Assembly (NCBI RefSeq): GCF_003386235.1
Contig: NZ_QRDZ01000002.1
Coordinates: forward strand, 310,001-374,000
Source of the DNA: Cohnella phaseoli
GTDB lineage: Bacteria; Bacillota; Bacilli; Paenibacillales; Paenibacillaceae
Direction of reading: 5' to 3'
DNA: 64,000 bases
Below the pieces are notes generated by a model, which did not search any database, had not been told where the DNA came from, and was given only the letters and a program-made list of their open reading frames with translations. Positions 34,702 to 46,944 of this stretch are shown piece after piece. The position numbers and the translations under genes are program-made. How positions within the stretch are numbered: position 1 is the first letter of the stretch; each line of letters opens with the position of its first letter.

Positions 34702-35643
34702 TCACGAATAACGTTTCGCGTATAGATAGGTGTCTTTCCAATACTCCTTGTCGATCGGAGTGATCTGAACGCCGTCTTCAGGCTTCGGACTTGCATGAAT
34801 CATATTGCCATTCCCCATATAGATCCCCACATGGCCGACCGTTTCGTTGCTCTTGAAACGACCCGGCACGTAGAAAAACAATAAATCACCCGCCCGCAGC
34901 TCGTCGCGGGACACGAACTTGCCCTGCTCCGCTTGCGCCCTTGCCACCCTGGGCAAATCGATCCCGAAGCGATCGAATACATATTGCGTGAACGAGGAGC
35001 AATCGAAGCTTTTGCTCTGCGCATAAGTTGTTGTGCCGAATTCATAAGGAACGCCCATAAATTTCTTCGCAAAGGTCAGCAAAGTCGATGCTGAGCTCTC
35101 TTCATTCGCCGCCGCTTTCATTCCCGATTGGGACGAAGGCTTCTCGGCAAATTCCGCGTTTTGCCCGTTTACGCCCGTCTCGCCAGGAGTCGGCTTCGGA
35201 AAAAAAGCAACCTCGTTCTCTTGCGTATGGAACACCGTCACGTCTCCGATCAGACGCTGCAGAGCGTTGACCGGTACGAACATCTCATTGCCTTCTTTCA
35301 GAGCCGGCGCGGGCATACTGGACGAACGTCCCGCAATAGACACCGCGCTCTCTCCCGTGCGGAACACCCATACCGCATCATTGTCCCCCATGCCATAGCT
35401 TCCATCCGGCAGCCACTGCGCTCTGTACCCCGTCGCCTGACCGATCGCTCCGAGCGAGACGTATGCCGCATTCTGCAGCTGTCGCACCGGCACGATATGC
35501 CGTCCTTCCTCCAACGTTGCAGGAGACTGGTTGCTCTGTATTTTCACCGGAGCCTGGTCGCTTTTAAGCTTCATCGGACTTGTTGCACAACCGACCGTCA
35601 GCAGCAGCGAGAGCAATACCATTGATTTGTAGCCCGTCTTCAT
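34702..35643 (-). CDS. NlpC/P60 endopeptidase lipoprotein with copper-amine-oxidase-like domain
   Basis: About 313 residues. A lipoprotein signal (VLLSLLLTVGC, lipobox LTVGC) is followed by a copper-amine-oxidase-N-like stalk (about 45-150, HIVPVRQLQNAAYVSLGAIG and EMFVPVNALQRL), a linker, and a C-terminal NlpC/P60 cysteine peptidase: FDCSSFTQYVF (Cys), HVGIYMG (His) and the HASP segment. Such enzymes cut gamma-D-Glu-diamino-acid links in peptidoglycan. The ATG at 35643 is preferred for its short charged signal start; an in-frame ATG at 35664 is also possible. Confidence 0.9.
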   Translation of the reverse strand: MKTGYKSMVLLSLLLTVGCATSPMKLKSDQAPVKIQSNQSPATLEEGRHIVPVRQLQNAAYVSLGAIGQATGYRAQWLPDGSYGMGDNDAVWVFRTGESAVSIAGRSSSMPAPALKEGNEMFVPVNALQRLIGDVTVFHTQENEVAFFPKPTPGETGVNGQNAEFAEKPSSQSGMKAAANEESSASTLLTFAKKFMGVPYEFGTTTYAQSKSFDCSSFTQYVFDRFGIDLPRVARAQAEQGKFVSRDELRAGDLLFFYVPGRFKSNETVGHVGIYMGNGNMIHASPKPEDGVQITPIDKEYWKDTYLYAKRYS

Positions 35644-35716
35644 CTTTTCGAGCCGCCTTCCCATTAAGGTTCATTCTCCATATAGGATGACGTAGCGTTC
35701 TCCCGATTATGCTCGC

Positions 35717-35755
35717 AAAAAAAACGACCCCGCAAGCGTTAAGCTAGCGGGATCG
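35717..35755 (-). terminator. Terminator of the SASP gene
   Basis: On the minus strand CGATCCCGC and GCGGGGTCG pair around a 13-nt loop, followed by eight Ts. It starts 12 nt past the SASP stop. Confidence 0.92.
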
Positions 35756-35766
35756 TGAAATCGACT

Positions 35767-36000
35767 TTAGAAGCGTCCGGCTTGGCTTGCTTGGCCTGCA
35801 AGTTGCTGTTCGGCAATTTGCACCAAGCGACGAGTGATGTTGCCGCCGATGCGGCCGGTATCCTTCGTCAGCATGTCCCCGTGATAGCCGTCGCGGGAAA
35901 ATTGGATGCCAAGCTCTTGGGCTACTTCGTATTTCAGTTGATCCAGAGCTGCGCGAGCTTGCGGAGTTACGAGCTGATTGCTGCTGCGATTGTTCGCCAT
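35767..36000 (-). CDS. Alpha/beta-type small acid-soluble spore protein
   Basis: A 77-residue SASP that coats and protects spore DNA. It has the two family signatures: LDQLKYEVAQELGI with the GPR-protease cut site, and GGNITRRLVQIAEQQL at the C-terminus. The GGAGGTGA ribosome site is strong, and a sigma-G-type promoter lies immediately upstream. Monocistronic, with its own terminator. Confidence 0.96.
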   Translation of the reverse strand: MANNRSSNQLVTPQARAALDQLKYEVAQELGIQFSRDGYHGDMLTKDTGRIGGNITRRLVQIAEQQLAGQASQAGRF

Positions 36001-36027
36001 GTTTTCTCACCTCCATCATTTACCACG

Positions 36028-36058
36028 TATTATGTCTCTGCGGTCTCGGCTCTATGCA
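36028..36058 (-). promoter_or_regulatory. Sigma-G-type forespore promoter for the SASP gene
   Basis: On the minus strand TGCATA (36053-36058) and CATAATA (36028-36034) are separated by 18 nt. They fit the sigma-G pattern TGMATR-N17/18-CATNNTA exactly. The ribosome site GGAGGTGA follows at a usual leader length. Confidence 0.65.
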
Positions 36059-36145
36059 TGAGTTATTGAGCTTTTCCCAATTTTTTTATGCCTTTGATTT
36101 GTTTGGATTCCTTTTTTTCTCGGGTGTCGATAAAGGAAATTTACT

Positions 36146-36153
36146 GGTATGAT
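36146..36153 (+). promoter_or_regulatory. Possible extended -10 promoter for the RodA-like gene
   Basis: Only a possible extended -10, TGGTATGAT at 36145-36153, is visible; no good -35 hexamer is at the expected distance. The leader would be about 95 nt long. Confidence 0.3.
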
Positions 36154-36255
36154 GGAGTTTGAGGAAAAAGTTGCCGTGTTCAAACGAGATAGCTCGGACA
36201 CCTTATCCGGGAATTTGTATTTTCGAAAAATCAGAAACGAGGTCCAAACGGAATT

Positions 36256-37377
36256 ATGATTGCTAAGCTTAAACGGTTAGATGTATCTCTGCTGCTGGTG
36301 GTTCTTTGTTTTATGGCCATCAGTACTCTGGTTATCTATAGCGCGACGAATGGTACGAAGTATGAAGGGCTGCATGTCAACAATCTGATTGCTTATGGCT
36401 GCATCTTTGTTCCCATGCTTCTTATTGCTTTCTTGGATTATCGTATCGCCGTGCGTTATCTGTCCTATGGTTTGTATGCGCTCGGTATCGTTTTGTTGAT
36501 AATCGTATTGTTAAACGGAACGAACCTGAACGGCTCTACCCGCTGGATCAGCATCAAGTCGTTTCAGTTTCAGCCCTCGGAGTTGGCGAAAATTTTCCTA
36601 ATTCTGCTTGTTGCCAAACGGCTAAGCAATCGGAACGGGGAACCGCTAAGACTGCTCAAAGACATTCTCCCTGTGTTGATTGCCACCTTCCTTCCCGTCG
36701 TCCTAATCTTAAAGCAGCCGGATTTGGGCACATCGATCGTGTTCGTCAGCATTATGCTCGGAATGCTCTGGATGGGGAACATGAAAAGGACTCATATCGC
36801 GATCGGGGTTGGCAGTATCGGAATTTTGGTTGCCTTTATCGTCACGCTTTACCTGACCGACAGCAGTCTTTTTCAAACCTTCGTCAAGCCGCATCAGCTC
36901 GCGAGAATTCAAACGTTTCTTGATCCCGCTTCCGATCCGGACAAAAGCTGGCATGTTCTGAACTCGATCAGAGCGATCGGCACGGGCGATATGTATGGAA
37001 AAGGCTTCGGGCAAGGCTTCCTGGTTCAAAACGGCTTTATCCCTTACGACTACGCCGATTCGATATTTGTCGTCATAGGAGAAGAATTCGGCTTTATCGG
37101 CAGCGCGGTATTGTTGTTTCTGTATTTCTTCATGATCTATCGTATGGTTCGCATCGCGTACGATAGCCCCGATCTGTCGGGGGCTTACATCGTGATCGGC
37201 GTCATCTCTATGTTGGTGTTGCAAGTGTTCGAAAATATCGCGATGCATCTCGGATTGATGCCGCTGACCGGTCTCGCGCTTCCTTTCGTCAGCTATGGAG
37301 GCAGTTCGCTATTAACGAATATGATTGCGGTCGGCCTTGTTCTGAGCGTTCAGGTTCATCATTCGAAGCGGGATTAA
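36256..37377 (+). CDS. RodA/FtsW (SEDS) family glycan polymerase
   Basis: 373 residues with about ten transmembrane helices and the SEDS signatures: NGSTRWISI, FQFQPSELAKI, LKQPDLGTSIVF, GFIPYDYADSIFVVIGEEFGF and LPFVSYGGSSLLTNM. SEDS proteins polymerise lipid II into peptidoglycan with a partner penicillin-binding protein. RodA type (wall elongation) is more likely than FtsW, but no partner gene is adjacent, so a specialised sporulation paralogue is also possible. A candidate extended -10 lies upstream. Confidence 0.93.
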   Translation: MIAKLKRLDVSLLLVVLCFMAISTLVIYSATNGTKYEGLHVNNLIAYGCIFVPMLLIAFLDYRIAVRYLSYGLYALGIVLLIIVLLNGTNLNGSTRWISIKSFQFQPSELAKIFLILLVAKRLSNRNGEPLRLLKDILPVLIATFLPVVLILKQPDLGTSIVFVSIMLGMLWMGNMKRTHIAIGVGSIGILVAFIVTLYLTDSSLFQTFVKPHQLARIQTFLDPASDPDKSWHVLNSIRAIGTGDMYGKGFGQGFLVQNGFIPYDYADSIFVVIGEEFGFIGSAVLLFLYFFMIYRMVRIAYDSPDLSGAYIVIGVISMLVLQVFENIAMHLGLMPLTGLALPFVSYGGSSLLTNMIAVGLVLSVQVHHSKRD

Positions 37378-37407
37378 CCGATATCAAATTCAGAAATAGA
37401 TTATAAA

Positions 37408-37444
37408 GAAACAGCCCAAGAGTCTAAAGCTCCAGGGCTGTTTC
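37408..37444. terminator. Bidirectional terminator
   Basis: GAAACAGCCC and GGGCTGTTTC are perfect inverted arms around a 17-nt loop, between the convergent RodA-like and anti-sigma genes. T-runs are short on both sides. Confidence 0.7.
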
Positions 37445-37469
37445 GCATCTATAGGCCATTGCTCGTCCA

Positions 37470-38579
37470 TCACTTAGGCAATTCCATTGTGATCTCCAAC
37501 TCGTGAATGTAGTCGTTCTCGCTTTTGCCGTCTGGTCCCTTTATTCTTCTTGCAAAAGGCTTGATCGTGATCGACTTCGGCAAGGTTGAGGCTCCTACAA
37601 AGTTTTGCTTCCCTAAGAACATGTCCTGCTCTCCGAATCCGTTATAGCCGGCTAGGTCGACGTGCTTGATCTCGTTCCCGTTCTCGTCGAAAAGCGCAAA
37701 TTGCAAGAACCTATTCCCGTAAAACCGGACTGGCGGCTCTATCTCCAAGTTTGCTGAGACGCCAAGAAGAGCGACCAGATTAATGGTGGCCGGGGTAATC
37801 ACCAGCTTCTCGATTTGCAAGGTGACCCCTTCATAATTTTTGATCTCACTTTTCGTCAATTCGATCGCACCCGGTGCGTTTTTCTCGATTGGAACGACGA
37901 ATTTGTACTCTTTTCCGGAACTCATCGCAATGGAAAACGTAAATTCGAAAGCGTCCGGGAACTCATAAGCTTGATCCATTCTTGCATCGTAGCCGGAGTG
38001 CCCGATATTAATAATTCGTACTGCCGTGCTCTCGTCTATCCATTGCGTATTTCCGATGCTATACGAGAGGGGGCCTTGCTCTCCGTTAACTCTGCCATCG
38101 ACTTCGAACGCTTCAAGCTCCTCTTCCGACAGCTTCCCTTCTTCATGAACTTTAACAGCAACGGACAGTCTGGCCCCGTCGTACATTAGGTCGGATATCG
38201 TAACGGTTCGCCCGGCTTTCGTCTGGCTGTAAGGTTTATCTGTCACCATCCCGCTGCGAACAGCGGTTACAAGACCCGCATCCCCGAAATGTTCATAGAG
38301 ACTATTGATCCAAGGGATCTGTTTTAGCGAATTAGCCATAGACGGAGAAATAAAACCCGATCCAATTAGAAGGATACCCGCTACCAGCACCGCAGCGAGC
38401 GACACACTAGCCCGCTTAAGAAGCTTGCGATTTCGCCGACGCTTGCGAATCGGAGTCAGATCGATATCCGGGAGCTGCTCGTAGGCATGATCCAGCGCTT
38501 CTCTGACGCGATCGGGAAGACGATCGGGCATGAAGACCCGGGTATCCCGCAACGCTCTCGTTAACTTATCTTGATTCAT
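37470..38579 (-). CDS. DUF4179-type anti-sigma factor (partner of ECF 1)
   Basis: 369 residues: a cytoplasmic head (about 1-55, ending in Arg-rich RKRRRNRKLLKR), one transmembrane helix (VSLAAVLVAGILLIGSGFI), and a large extracytoplasmic beta-rich domain of the DUF4179 type. It directly follows an ECF sigma gene and overlaps it by 14 nt, the usual layout for a membrane anti-sigma factor. The frame is open further upstream inside the sigma gene; the ATG at 38579 is chosen for its position at the sigma stop with GAGGAG upstream. The signal it senses is unknown. Confidence 0.88.
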   Translation of the reverse strand: MNQDKLTRALRDTRVFMPDRLPDRVREALDHAYEQLPDIDLTPIRKRRRNRKLLKRASVSLAAVLVAGILLIGSGFISPSMANSLKQIPWINSLYEHFGDAGLVTAVRSGMVTDKPYSQTKAGRTVTISDLMYDGARLSVAVKVHEEGKLSEEELEAFEVDGRVNGEQGPLSYSIGNTQWIDESTAVRIINIGHSGYDARMDQAYEFPDAFEFTFSIAMSSGKEYKFVVPIEKNAPGAIELTKSEIKNYEGVTLQIEKLVITPATINLVALLGVSANLEIEPPVRFYGNRFLQFALFDENGNEIKHVDLAGYNGFGEQDMFLGKQNFVGASTLPKSITIKPFARRIKGPDGKSENDYIHELEITMELPK

Positions 38580-39108
38580 ATTGGCTCTCGACTCCTCTCG
38601 ACTTTTCCATCCACCGCAGCAGCTTTTCCCTTGCCCGATAAAGTCTGCTTTTGACCGTCCCCTCCGAAATCTCCAGCGTCCTCGCCACTTCTTTGATCGG
38701 CAAGTCTTGAATGTAATGCAAAACGACGACAAGCCGCATCGGCAGTTCCAGGCTGTCGATCGCTTCGCGCAGTTCCAGGCCGTCATCCTCTTCTGGGGAC
38801 GGGGAAGGCTTGTCCGACAAATCCGTTAATGGAACTTGTTTATTTCTTTGTTTCAATAATCTACGACACTCGTTAATTAGAATTCGAATGATCCATGTTC
38901 GAAAATAGGCGGGCTCCCGCAGCGTATACATCGACTTATAGGCGATGAACACCGTTTCCTGCATTGCATCCGCGCAATCTTCGTCGCGTTGTACGATCTG
39001 TTTGGCGACGGCGTACATCGGTGTCTCCAATTGACGCATCAGTCGGGTGAACGCCTCCCGGTCTCCCTGTCGCGCTCGCATCACTTCCTGAATATCCAGA
39101 CTATCCAT
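38566..39108 (-). CDS. ECF-type RNA polymerase sigma factor 1
   Basis: 180 residues with sigma-70 region 2 (FTRLMRQLETPMYAVAKQIV, DCADAMQETVFIAYKS, YFRTWIIRILINECRRL) and region 4 (LVVVLHYIQDLPIKEVARTLEISEGTVKSRLYRAREKL). No regulatory extension. The gene lies just downstream of a 190-bp inverted repeat; its own promoter is therefore probably within or next to that element. Confidence 0.94.
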   Translation of the reverse strand: MDSLDIQEVMRARQGDREAFTRLMRQLETPMYAVAKQIVQRDEDCADAMQETVFIAYKSMYTLREPAYFRTWIIRILINECRRLLKQRNKQVPLTDLSDKPSPSPEEDDGLELREAIDSLELPMRLVVVLHYIQDLPIKEVARTLEISEGTVKSRLYRAREKLLRWMEKSRGVESQYESR

Positions 39109-39150
39109 CCTCTCTCGTCTCGTCTCCTCGCCTCGGACAACTTCACCGCA

Positions 39151-39356
39151 CTATATTAGGTTGAACCAATGAAGATTGAGCCCATTGTATTCCGAAAGGG
39201 ATGATTTTGCCGGCTTCAAACAGGTTGTTTTGAGTTGCTTGGAACGATAGGACCTTTATAGGTAAGCAACTCAAAGCCAAAACTCGCGGCAAAACCATTC
39301 CCTTTCTCCATTTCATTGGGTTATCTCTTCGATGTCTTTGGTTCAACTTATATAGA
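39151..39356. mobile_element. Imperfect 190-bp inverted repeat, MITE-like
   Basis: The ends GTTGAACCAA (39160-39169) and TTGGTTCAAC (39338-39347) are perfect inverted complements. The arms (39160-39240 and 39264-39347) continue to match with gaps: AAAGGGATGATTTTGCC against GGCAAAACCATTCCCTTT, TTTTGAGTTGCTT against AAGCAACTCAAA. The flanks CTATATTA and TTATATAG are also nearly symmetrical. It is unrelated in sequence to the elements at 7885 and 49104. There is no transposase in the window. Confidence 0.7.
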
Positions 39357-39512
39357 ATCTGTCGGCATTGCCGATTCGGTTATGTAATTACTAATTAGAT
39401 TGTTGAAACAGCCGGAAGGTTCCCGATAAAAAAAGTTTTTTGGCCAGCGTAATCCCAACCGTTCAACCCGCTCGCCGGAAATAGGGAGTAGGCTCAAAGC
39501 GAAGAGAATAAG

Positions 39513-39548
39513 AAAAGGGCACAAAACGGGAAATCCCGTCTTGCACCC
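39513..39548 (-). terminator. Terminator of the suf operon
   Basis: On the minus strand GGGTGCAAGACGGG and CCCGTTTTGTGCCC pair around ATTT, with one T-G wobble and one mismatch, followed by TTTTC. It lies 28 nt after the sufB stop. Confidence 0.85.
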
Positions 39549-39575
39549 TCTTTGGCTTTCTTCTAGACAGCAGTA

Positions 39576-40973
39576 TTAACCAATACTGCCTTCCATTTCC
39601 ATTTTAATCAAGCGATTCATCTCAACCGCATACTCCATCGGAAGTTCTTTGGTGAACGGCTCGATGAAGCCCATGACAATCATCTGCGTCGCGTCGGCAT
39701 CAGACAGACCGCGGCTCATCAGGTAGAAGAGTTGGTCTTCGGATACCTTCGAGACTGTCGCTTCGTGCTCCAGCGTGATGTTGTCGTTCATAATTTCGTT
39801 GTATGGAATCGTATCGCTCGTCGATTCGTTGTCGAGGATGAGCGTGTCGCATTTGATGTTCGCTTTCGCGCCTTCGGCGTTGCGTCCGAACGAAGCGAGA
39901 CCGCGATACGTCACTTTGCCGCCATGCTTGGAGATCGACTTGGAGACGATCGTCGAGCTTGTGTCGGGAGCAAGATGAATCATTTTCGCGCCTGCGTCCT
40001 GATGCTGGCCTTTGCCGGCGACCGCGATCGAGAGCACCATGCCCTTCGCGCCGCGGCCTTTCAGAATAACTGCTGGGTACTTCATCGTCAGCTTGGAGCC
40101 GATGTTGCCGTCGACCCACTCCATCGTCGCGTTCTCTTCGGCGACAGCGCGCTTCGTAACGAGGTTGTAGATGTTCGGCGCCCAGTTCTGGATCGTCGTG
40201 TAGCGAACGCGAGCGTCCTTCTTCGCGATGATCTCGACGACCGCGCTGTGCAGCGAGTTCGTGCTGTAGACAGGAGCCGTACAGCCTTCGACGTAGTGAA
40301 CGGAGCTGCCTTCGTCCGCGATAATGAGCGTGCGCTCGAATTGGCCCATATTTTCCGAGTTGATCCGGAAATACGCTTGCAGCGGAACCGTACATTGCAC
40401 GCCTTTAGGGACGTAGATGAAGCTGCCGCCCGACCAGACCGCGCTGTTCAGCGCTGCGAACTTGTTGTCCGCAGGCGGAATGACCGTGCCGAAATATTCT
40501 TTGAAAATTTCCGGATGCTCGCGCACGGCGGAATCGGTATCCATGAAAATAACGCCTTGCTTCTCAAGCTCCTCTTGCATGCTGTGGTAGACGACCTCGG
40601 ACTCGTACTGCGCCGACACGCCGGCCAGAAACTTCTGCTCCGCTTCCGGAATACCGAGCTTGTCGAACGTCGCTTTGATCTCTTCCGGAACCTCTTCCCA
40701 CGTTTTCCCTTGCTTCTCGGACGGTTTGACGTAATACTGGATGTCTTCGAAATCCAGGTCGTCCATGTTGCCGCCCCATGTCGGCATTTCCATCTTGCGG
40801 AATTGCTCCAGCGACTTCAGACGGAACTTCAGCATCCATTCCGGTTCGCCCTTCATTTCCGAGATCGTGCGGACGATCTCTTCGGTCAAGCCTTTACCGG
40901 ATTGGAAAATCGCTTTATGCTCGTCGCGAAAACCGTATTTGTACTCTTCCATTTCGGGCATTTGCTTTGCCAT
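39576..40973 (-). CDS. sufB: Fe-S cluster assembly protein SufB
   Basis: 465 residues; the scaffold subunit of SufBCD, which builds iron-sulfur clusters. Family landmarks are [72 protein letters not shown] and the C-terminal [24 protein letters not shown]. It is the last gene of the operon. The ATG at 40973 follows GGAGG by 9 nt; the TTG three codons before is too close to that site. Confidence 0.96.
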   Translation of the reverse strand: MAKQMPEMEEYKYGFRDEHKAIFQSGKGLTEEIVRTISEMKGEPEWMLKFRLKSLEQFRKMEMPTWGGNMDDLDFEDIQYYVKPSEKQGKTWEEVPEEIKATFDKLGIPEAEQKFLAGVSAQYESEVVYHSMQEELEKQGVIFMDTDSAVREHPEIFKEYFGTVIPPADNKFAALNSAVWSGGSFIYVPKGVQCTVPLQAYFRINSENMGQFERTLIIADEGSSVHYVEGCTAPVYSTNSLHSAVVEIIAKKDARVRYTTIQNWAPNIYNLVTKRAVAEENATMEWVDGNIGSKLTMKYPAVILKGRGAKGMVLSIAVAGKGQHQDAGAKMIHLAPDTSSTIVSKSISKHGGKVTYRGLASFGRNAEGAKANIKCDTLILDNESTSDTIPYNEIMNDNITLEHEATVSKVSEDQLFYLMSRGLSDADATQMIVMGFIEPFTKELPMEYAVEMNRLIKMEMEGSIG

Positions 40974-40995
40974 GGCGATCAACCTCCTTGTTTAT

Positions 40996-43968
<2,973 letters not shown>

Positions 43969-43982
43969 CGATGCTTGCCTCC

Positions 43983-44765
43983 TTAAGCTTCTTGGCCGAC
44001 GGTTTCGTCGACAATGCCCAATTCTTCTTTTACCCAATCGTAGCCTTCCGCTTCCAGACGCTGAGCCAGCTCAGGACCGCCGGATTTAACGATGCGGCCT
44101 TGCATCATCACGTGGACGTAATCGGGTTTGATATAGTTCAGCAAACGCTGGTAGTGAGTAATGATCAGGAAACCGCGATCTTCGGCGCGCATCGCGTTCA
44201 CGCCTTCCGCAACAATGCGGAGCGCGTCGATGTCGAGACCGGAGTCGATTTCGTCAAGAATGACCAGTTTCGGCTCTAGCAGCATCATCTGCAGAATCTC
44301 GTTGCGCTTCTTCTCGCCGCCGGAGAAGCCTTCGTTCAGGTAACGATGCATGAACTCCGGGTTCATCTCCAACTCTTTCATCTTCGCTTCCATTTGGCGA
44401 ACGAATTTGATCAAGGAAATCTCGTTGCCTTCCTCGCGGCGGGCATTGATCGCGCTGCGCAGGAAGTCGGCGTTCGTCACGCCCGTAATCTCGCTCGGAT
44501 ACTGCATCGCCAGGAACATGCCGGCGCGAGCGCGCTCATCCACGCCCATCTCAAGCACGTCTTCTCCATTCAACGTGACGGAACCGTCCGTCACTTCATA
44601 CTTCGGATGACCCATCAACGCAGATGCGAGCGTACTTTTACCGGTACCGTTCGGTCCCATGATTGCGTGCACTTCGCCGCCGCCGATTTTCAGATCGATC
44701 CCTTTCAGAATCTCTTTGCCCTCTATGGACGACTTCAGACCTTGAATTTCGAATTGAGTAGACAT
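43983..44765 (-). CDS. sufC: Fe-S assembly ATPase SufC
   Basis: 260-residue ABC-type ATPase without membrane domain: Walker [10 protein letters not shown], SufC signature [18 protein letters not shown], Walker [17 protein letters not shown] and the H-loop ITHYQRLL. First gene of sufCDSUB. It has a clear sigma-A promoter carrying a Fur/PerR-like box, and GGAGG before the ATG. Confidence 0.96.
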   Translation of the reverse strand: MSTQFEIQGLKSSIEGKEILKGIDLKIGGGEVHAIMGPNGTGKSTLASALMGHPKYEVTDGSVTLNGEDVLEMGVDERARAGMFLAMQYPSEITGVTNADFLRSAINARREEGNEISLIKFVRQMEAKMKELEMNPEFMHRYLNEGFSGGEKKRNEILQMMLLEPKLVILDEIDSGLDIDALRIVAEGVNAMRAEDRGFLIITHYQRLLNYIKPDYVHVMMQGRIVKSGGPELAQRLEAEGYDWVKEELGIVDETVGQEA

Positions 44766-44818
44766 TCCCTAACCTCCAAGTTCTTATGAGGACTTATTCA
44801 TTTGGAATAAATCCTTAT

Positions 44819-44855
44819 TTATAATTATTTTAATTTGATTCTCAGTGATTCTCAA
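44819..44855 (-). promoter_or_regulatory. suf operon promoter with PerR/Fur-like box
   Basis: On the minus strand TTGAGA (44850-44855) and TAAAAT (44827-44832) with 17 nt between. The sequence TTATAATTATTTTAA (44819-44833, + strand) overlaps the -10 and differs from the PerR box TTATAATNATTATAA at one position. The -35 side has a direct repeat TGAGAATCA twice. Regulator identity is inference. Confidence 0.55.
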
Positions 44856-44880
44856 TAACAATTTTATGAAAGAACCGTCG

Positions 44881-44932
44881 AAAAAGCAAACCGCTCTTCG
44901 TTTTCGTCGGAAACGAAGCGACAGTTTGCCTG
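44881..44932 (-). terminator. Terminator after the DUF1802 gene
   Basis: On the minus strand GCAAACTG..CGCTTCGTTT pairs with AACGAAGAGCGGTTTGC and is followed by TTTTT. It lies just after the DUF1802 stop and before the suf promoter. Confidence 0.85.
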
Positions 44933-44937
44933 TAATA

Positions 44938-45504
44938 TCAACGATGTATGCGTTTTCCTACTATTTCCGATTGCCGTCGGAATTGCTCGTCGTCAAGCAC
45001 CGGAGTCATCGACGAAACGTTCAAATCCTGCAATTGAATCCAGGATTTGCACCCGCCGTACTCTTCGCGCAGCGGAATCGTTTGCGGTTCATCCAATCGA
45101 TAAACGCGCAGAACGAGCACGTGTAGAGGCTTCGTTTTTTTCCACTTTAGCCGCTCTTCGGCGTAATCTTCCGTCCAGATGTGCAGTCCTTCCAGCCGTT
45201 TGAGCGTCTCCGCATCCGTCACTTCCAACTCTTCCGCGACCTCCGCGAACGAGGTGACCGTCACGAACCCAGGCGTCAACGCCGCTTCCGCTTGCGTCTC
45301 TTCCACCGCTCCGGAGGCTTCCGGAATAACCAGATTCGGACGCTGATGCTCAAACGACGGAAACAGGTAAAACTTCGGGCTTTCCAGCCGGAACTCCCTG
45401 GTCTCCTCCGCGATGCCGCCTTTGCGCAGCACGATGACCTGACGCCCCGTTTCCAGCGCCCTGACGGCGACGGCCCATTCTCTTAATGCGATCGTCGATT
45501 CCAT
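44938..45504 (-). CDS. DUF1802 family protein
   Basis: 188 residues with the DUF1802 pattern: ALREWAVAVRALETGRQVIVLRKGGIAEE at the N-terminus, FYLFPSFEHQRPN at about 45-57, a variable Glu/Ala-rich middle, and LHVLVLRVYRLDEPQTIPLREEYGGCKSWIQL. The family is widespread in Bacilli and cyanobacteria; its function is unknown. It has its own terminator, so it is not part of the suf operon. Confidence 0.88.
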   Translation of the reverse strand: MESTIALREWAVAVRALETGRQVIVLRKGGIAEETREFRLESPKFYLFPSFEHQRPNLVIPEASGAVEETQAEAALTPGFVTVTSFAEVAEELEVTDAETLKRLEGLHIWTEDYAEERLKWKKTKPLHVLVLRVYRLDEPQTIPLREEYGGCKSWIQLQDLNVSSMTPVLDDEQFRRQSEIVGKRIHR

Positions 45505-45558
45505 TGCGTTGCTTCTCTCCTCTATGCCCTACGATGCTTTCATTATAGCATAGTCGGA

Positions 45559-46944
45559 CTAGGGAAGATTGAGTTGAACCTCCAGTTCGGGAAGGTAGAC
45601 CAACTTGCCATGGAATTCCGCTACGATCTGCAGCTTGGCGTCGGATGGGACCGGCTCGAAAACCATCCCACTCTCTTTGCCGAACAGTATATCGATTAAA
45701 GGCACCTTGCCGCGCTCTATGTCGTAAAGAGAAATGCCGATACTATCGCCAGGCGTAGGCAGCGAACGCACGACGGTTCTGTCGGGCCGTCTTTCGATCG
45801 CCGTGACGACCAGTTCCTTGTCTTGCCCGATCGGAACGATGAGCGGATCGTCCGGGGTAGGCAGACTCTCTACGTTCGCCCGTCCCTTAATGCTCGTGGA
45901 CTTCATATCCCAATATAACGGTCTGATCAATAAGCTTTTTGCCTCGGGATTAAGCGAGGGGAAGCTCGCGTAGTTCATTTCTGAGTTTTCGGATGTACGG
46001 AGAGCCACTCCTCCATACCGATATCCTGTATCGTCCGTTAACTCGACTGCGAAAATCCGGTTTTTCTCGGAGTCAAACCGCTTGAAAGCGTACTCGAGTC
46101 CCGTGGATACCTTCGACAACGATATTTTGCTCAACTCGAAAACTCCCTGTTTGCTCGTCTTGGTCTCGTTGGAGTTCCGGATGATCAGCGAGGGTTCTTG
46201 CCTGCGCACCTCGGCATCGAAGATCCACTCTCCGTTGACGTTCCCGATTCGCGAAATATCCAGTTCGAAATCCGTATACTGCATCCGAGCGCCTTCGAAA
46301 GGATAGTATGTCGTGGACAGAATCCCTTCGTATTGAGTTGCGCTTACAATCGAAAATTCGTTCCGAAAAATGGCGCGTTTCCCGTCGTCTTCTTCCGCAT
46401 TGCCCACGTATCCAACCGTCTGTCCGTCTACACGGATAGCTGCGTTCAGGTTAAAATCCTGGATCGGCCGATCTGCTGTAATCGAATAGCGGACGGACAA
46501 TGCGTAGCCATCGTTGATGACATAACCGAGCCGCACATGAATCCCCTGATCCGATACGGCCGCACCTGACACTTCGGTCTCCTTCACACTCATTTTGCGA
46601 ATAGAGTCTCGTAGTTCATTGATTGCCAGCAGCGACATTTTGCCCTCGACCTCAGTTCGAACATCCGATGAAAGCTCCGAAGAAGGCGCTGCCTGTTTGA
46701 TTGGGGTCTCTCCCAAAATTTTTGGAGCATACGCCGAATAGCCCGCAATCCCCCCGCCGACAACGACCAAGGCAACGACTGCAACGGCCAGCGCCCTTGT
46801 TCTACCCGCCATCGATCTTTGCTTGCCGCGCTCCGGCAAAGCCGCCAGCGTCTGTTCAATTCTCTGCGCAACGGCTGTCGGAATGCTCGATTCTTCCCAT
46901 TTTCCGACGCCTTGAAATCTCGTTTCCAGTTCCTCAACATTCAT
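45559..46944 (-). CDS. DUF4179-type anti-sigma factor (partner of ECF 2)
   Basis: 461 residues. A cytoplasmic stretch with EELETRFQGVGKWEESSIPTAVAQRIEQTLAAL is followed by a transmembrane helix ALAVAVVALVVVGGGIAGYSAY (about 52-73) and a long beta-rich extracytoplasmic domain of DUF4179 type (about 110-461). It overlaps the ECF gene by 11 nt. Same architecture as the pair at 37470-39108, but the outer domains share little sequence, so they should sense different signals. The start follows GGAG by 11 nt. Confidence 0.87.
   Translation of the reverse strand: MNVEELETRFQGVGKWEESSIPTAVAQRIEQTLAALPERGKQRSMAGRTRALAVAVVALVVVGGGIAGYSAYAPKILGETPIKQAAPSSELSSDVRTEVEGKMSLLAINELRDSIRKMSVKETEVSGAAVSDQGIHVRLGYVINDGYALSVRYSITADRPIQDFNLNAAIRVDGQTVGYVGNAEEDDGKRAIFRNEFSIVSATQYEGILSTTYYPFEGARMQYTDFELDISRIGNVNGEWIFDAEVRRQEPSLIIRNSNETKTSKQGVFELSKISLSKVSTGLEYAFKRFDSEKNRIFAVELTDDTGYRYGGVALRTSENSEMNYASFPSLNPEAKSLLIRPLYWDMKSTSIKGRANVESLPTPDDPLIVPIGQDKELVVTAIERRPDRTVVRSLPTPGDSIGISLYDIERGKVPLIDILFGKESGMVFEPVPSDAKLQIVAEFHGKLVYLPELEVQLNLP

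Larger units (their letters stand above)
39109..39575. other. Intergenic region with inverted repeat and suf terminator
   Basis: 467 nt without a gene. It contains the large imperfect inverted repeat (39151-39356), a small TCGGC/GCCGA hairpin near 39361-39373, and the terminator of the suf operon. A 67-codon frame across the inverted repeat has no ribosome site and looks incidental. Confidence 0.7.

Noticed and set aside
39143..39346. 67-codon frame in the inverted repeat upstream of the ECF gene
   Set aside because: It runs across both arms of a palindrome and lacks a ribosome site.
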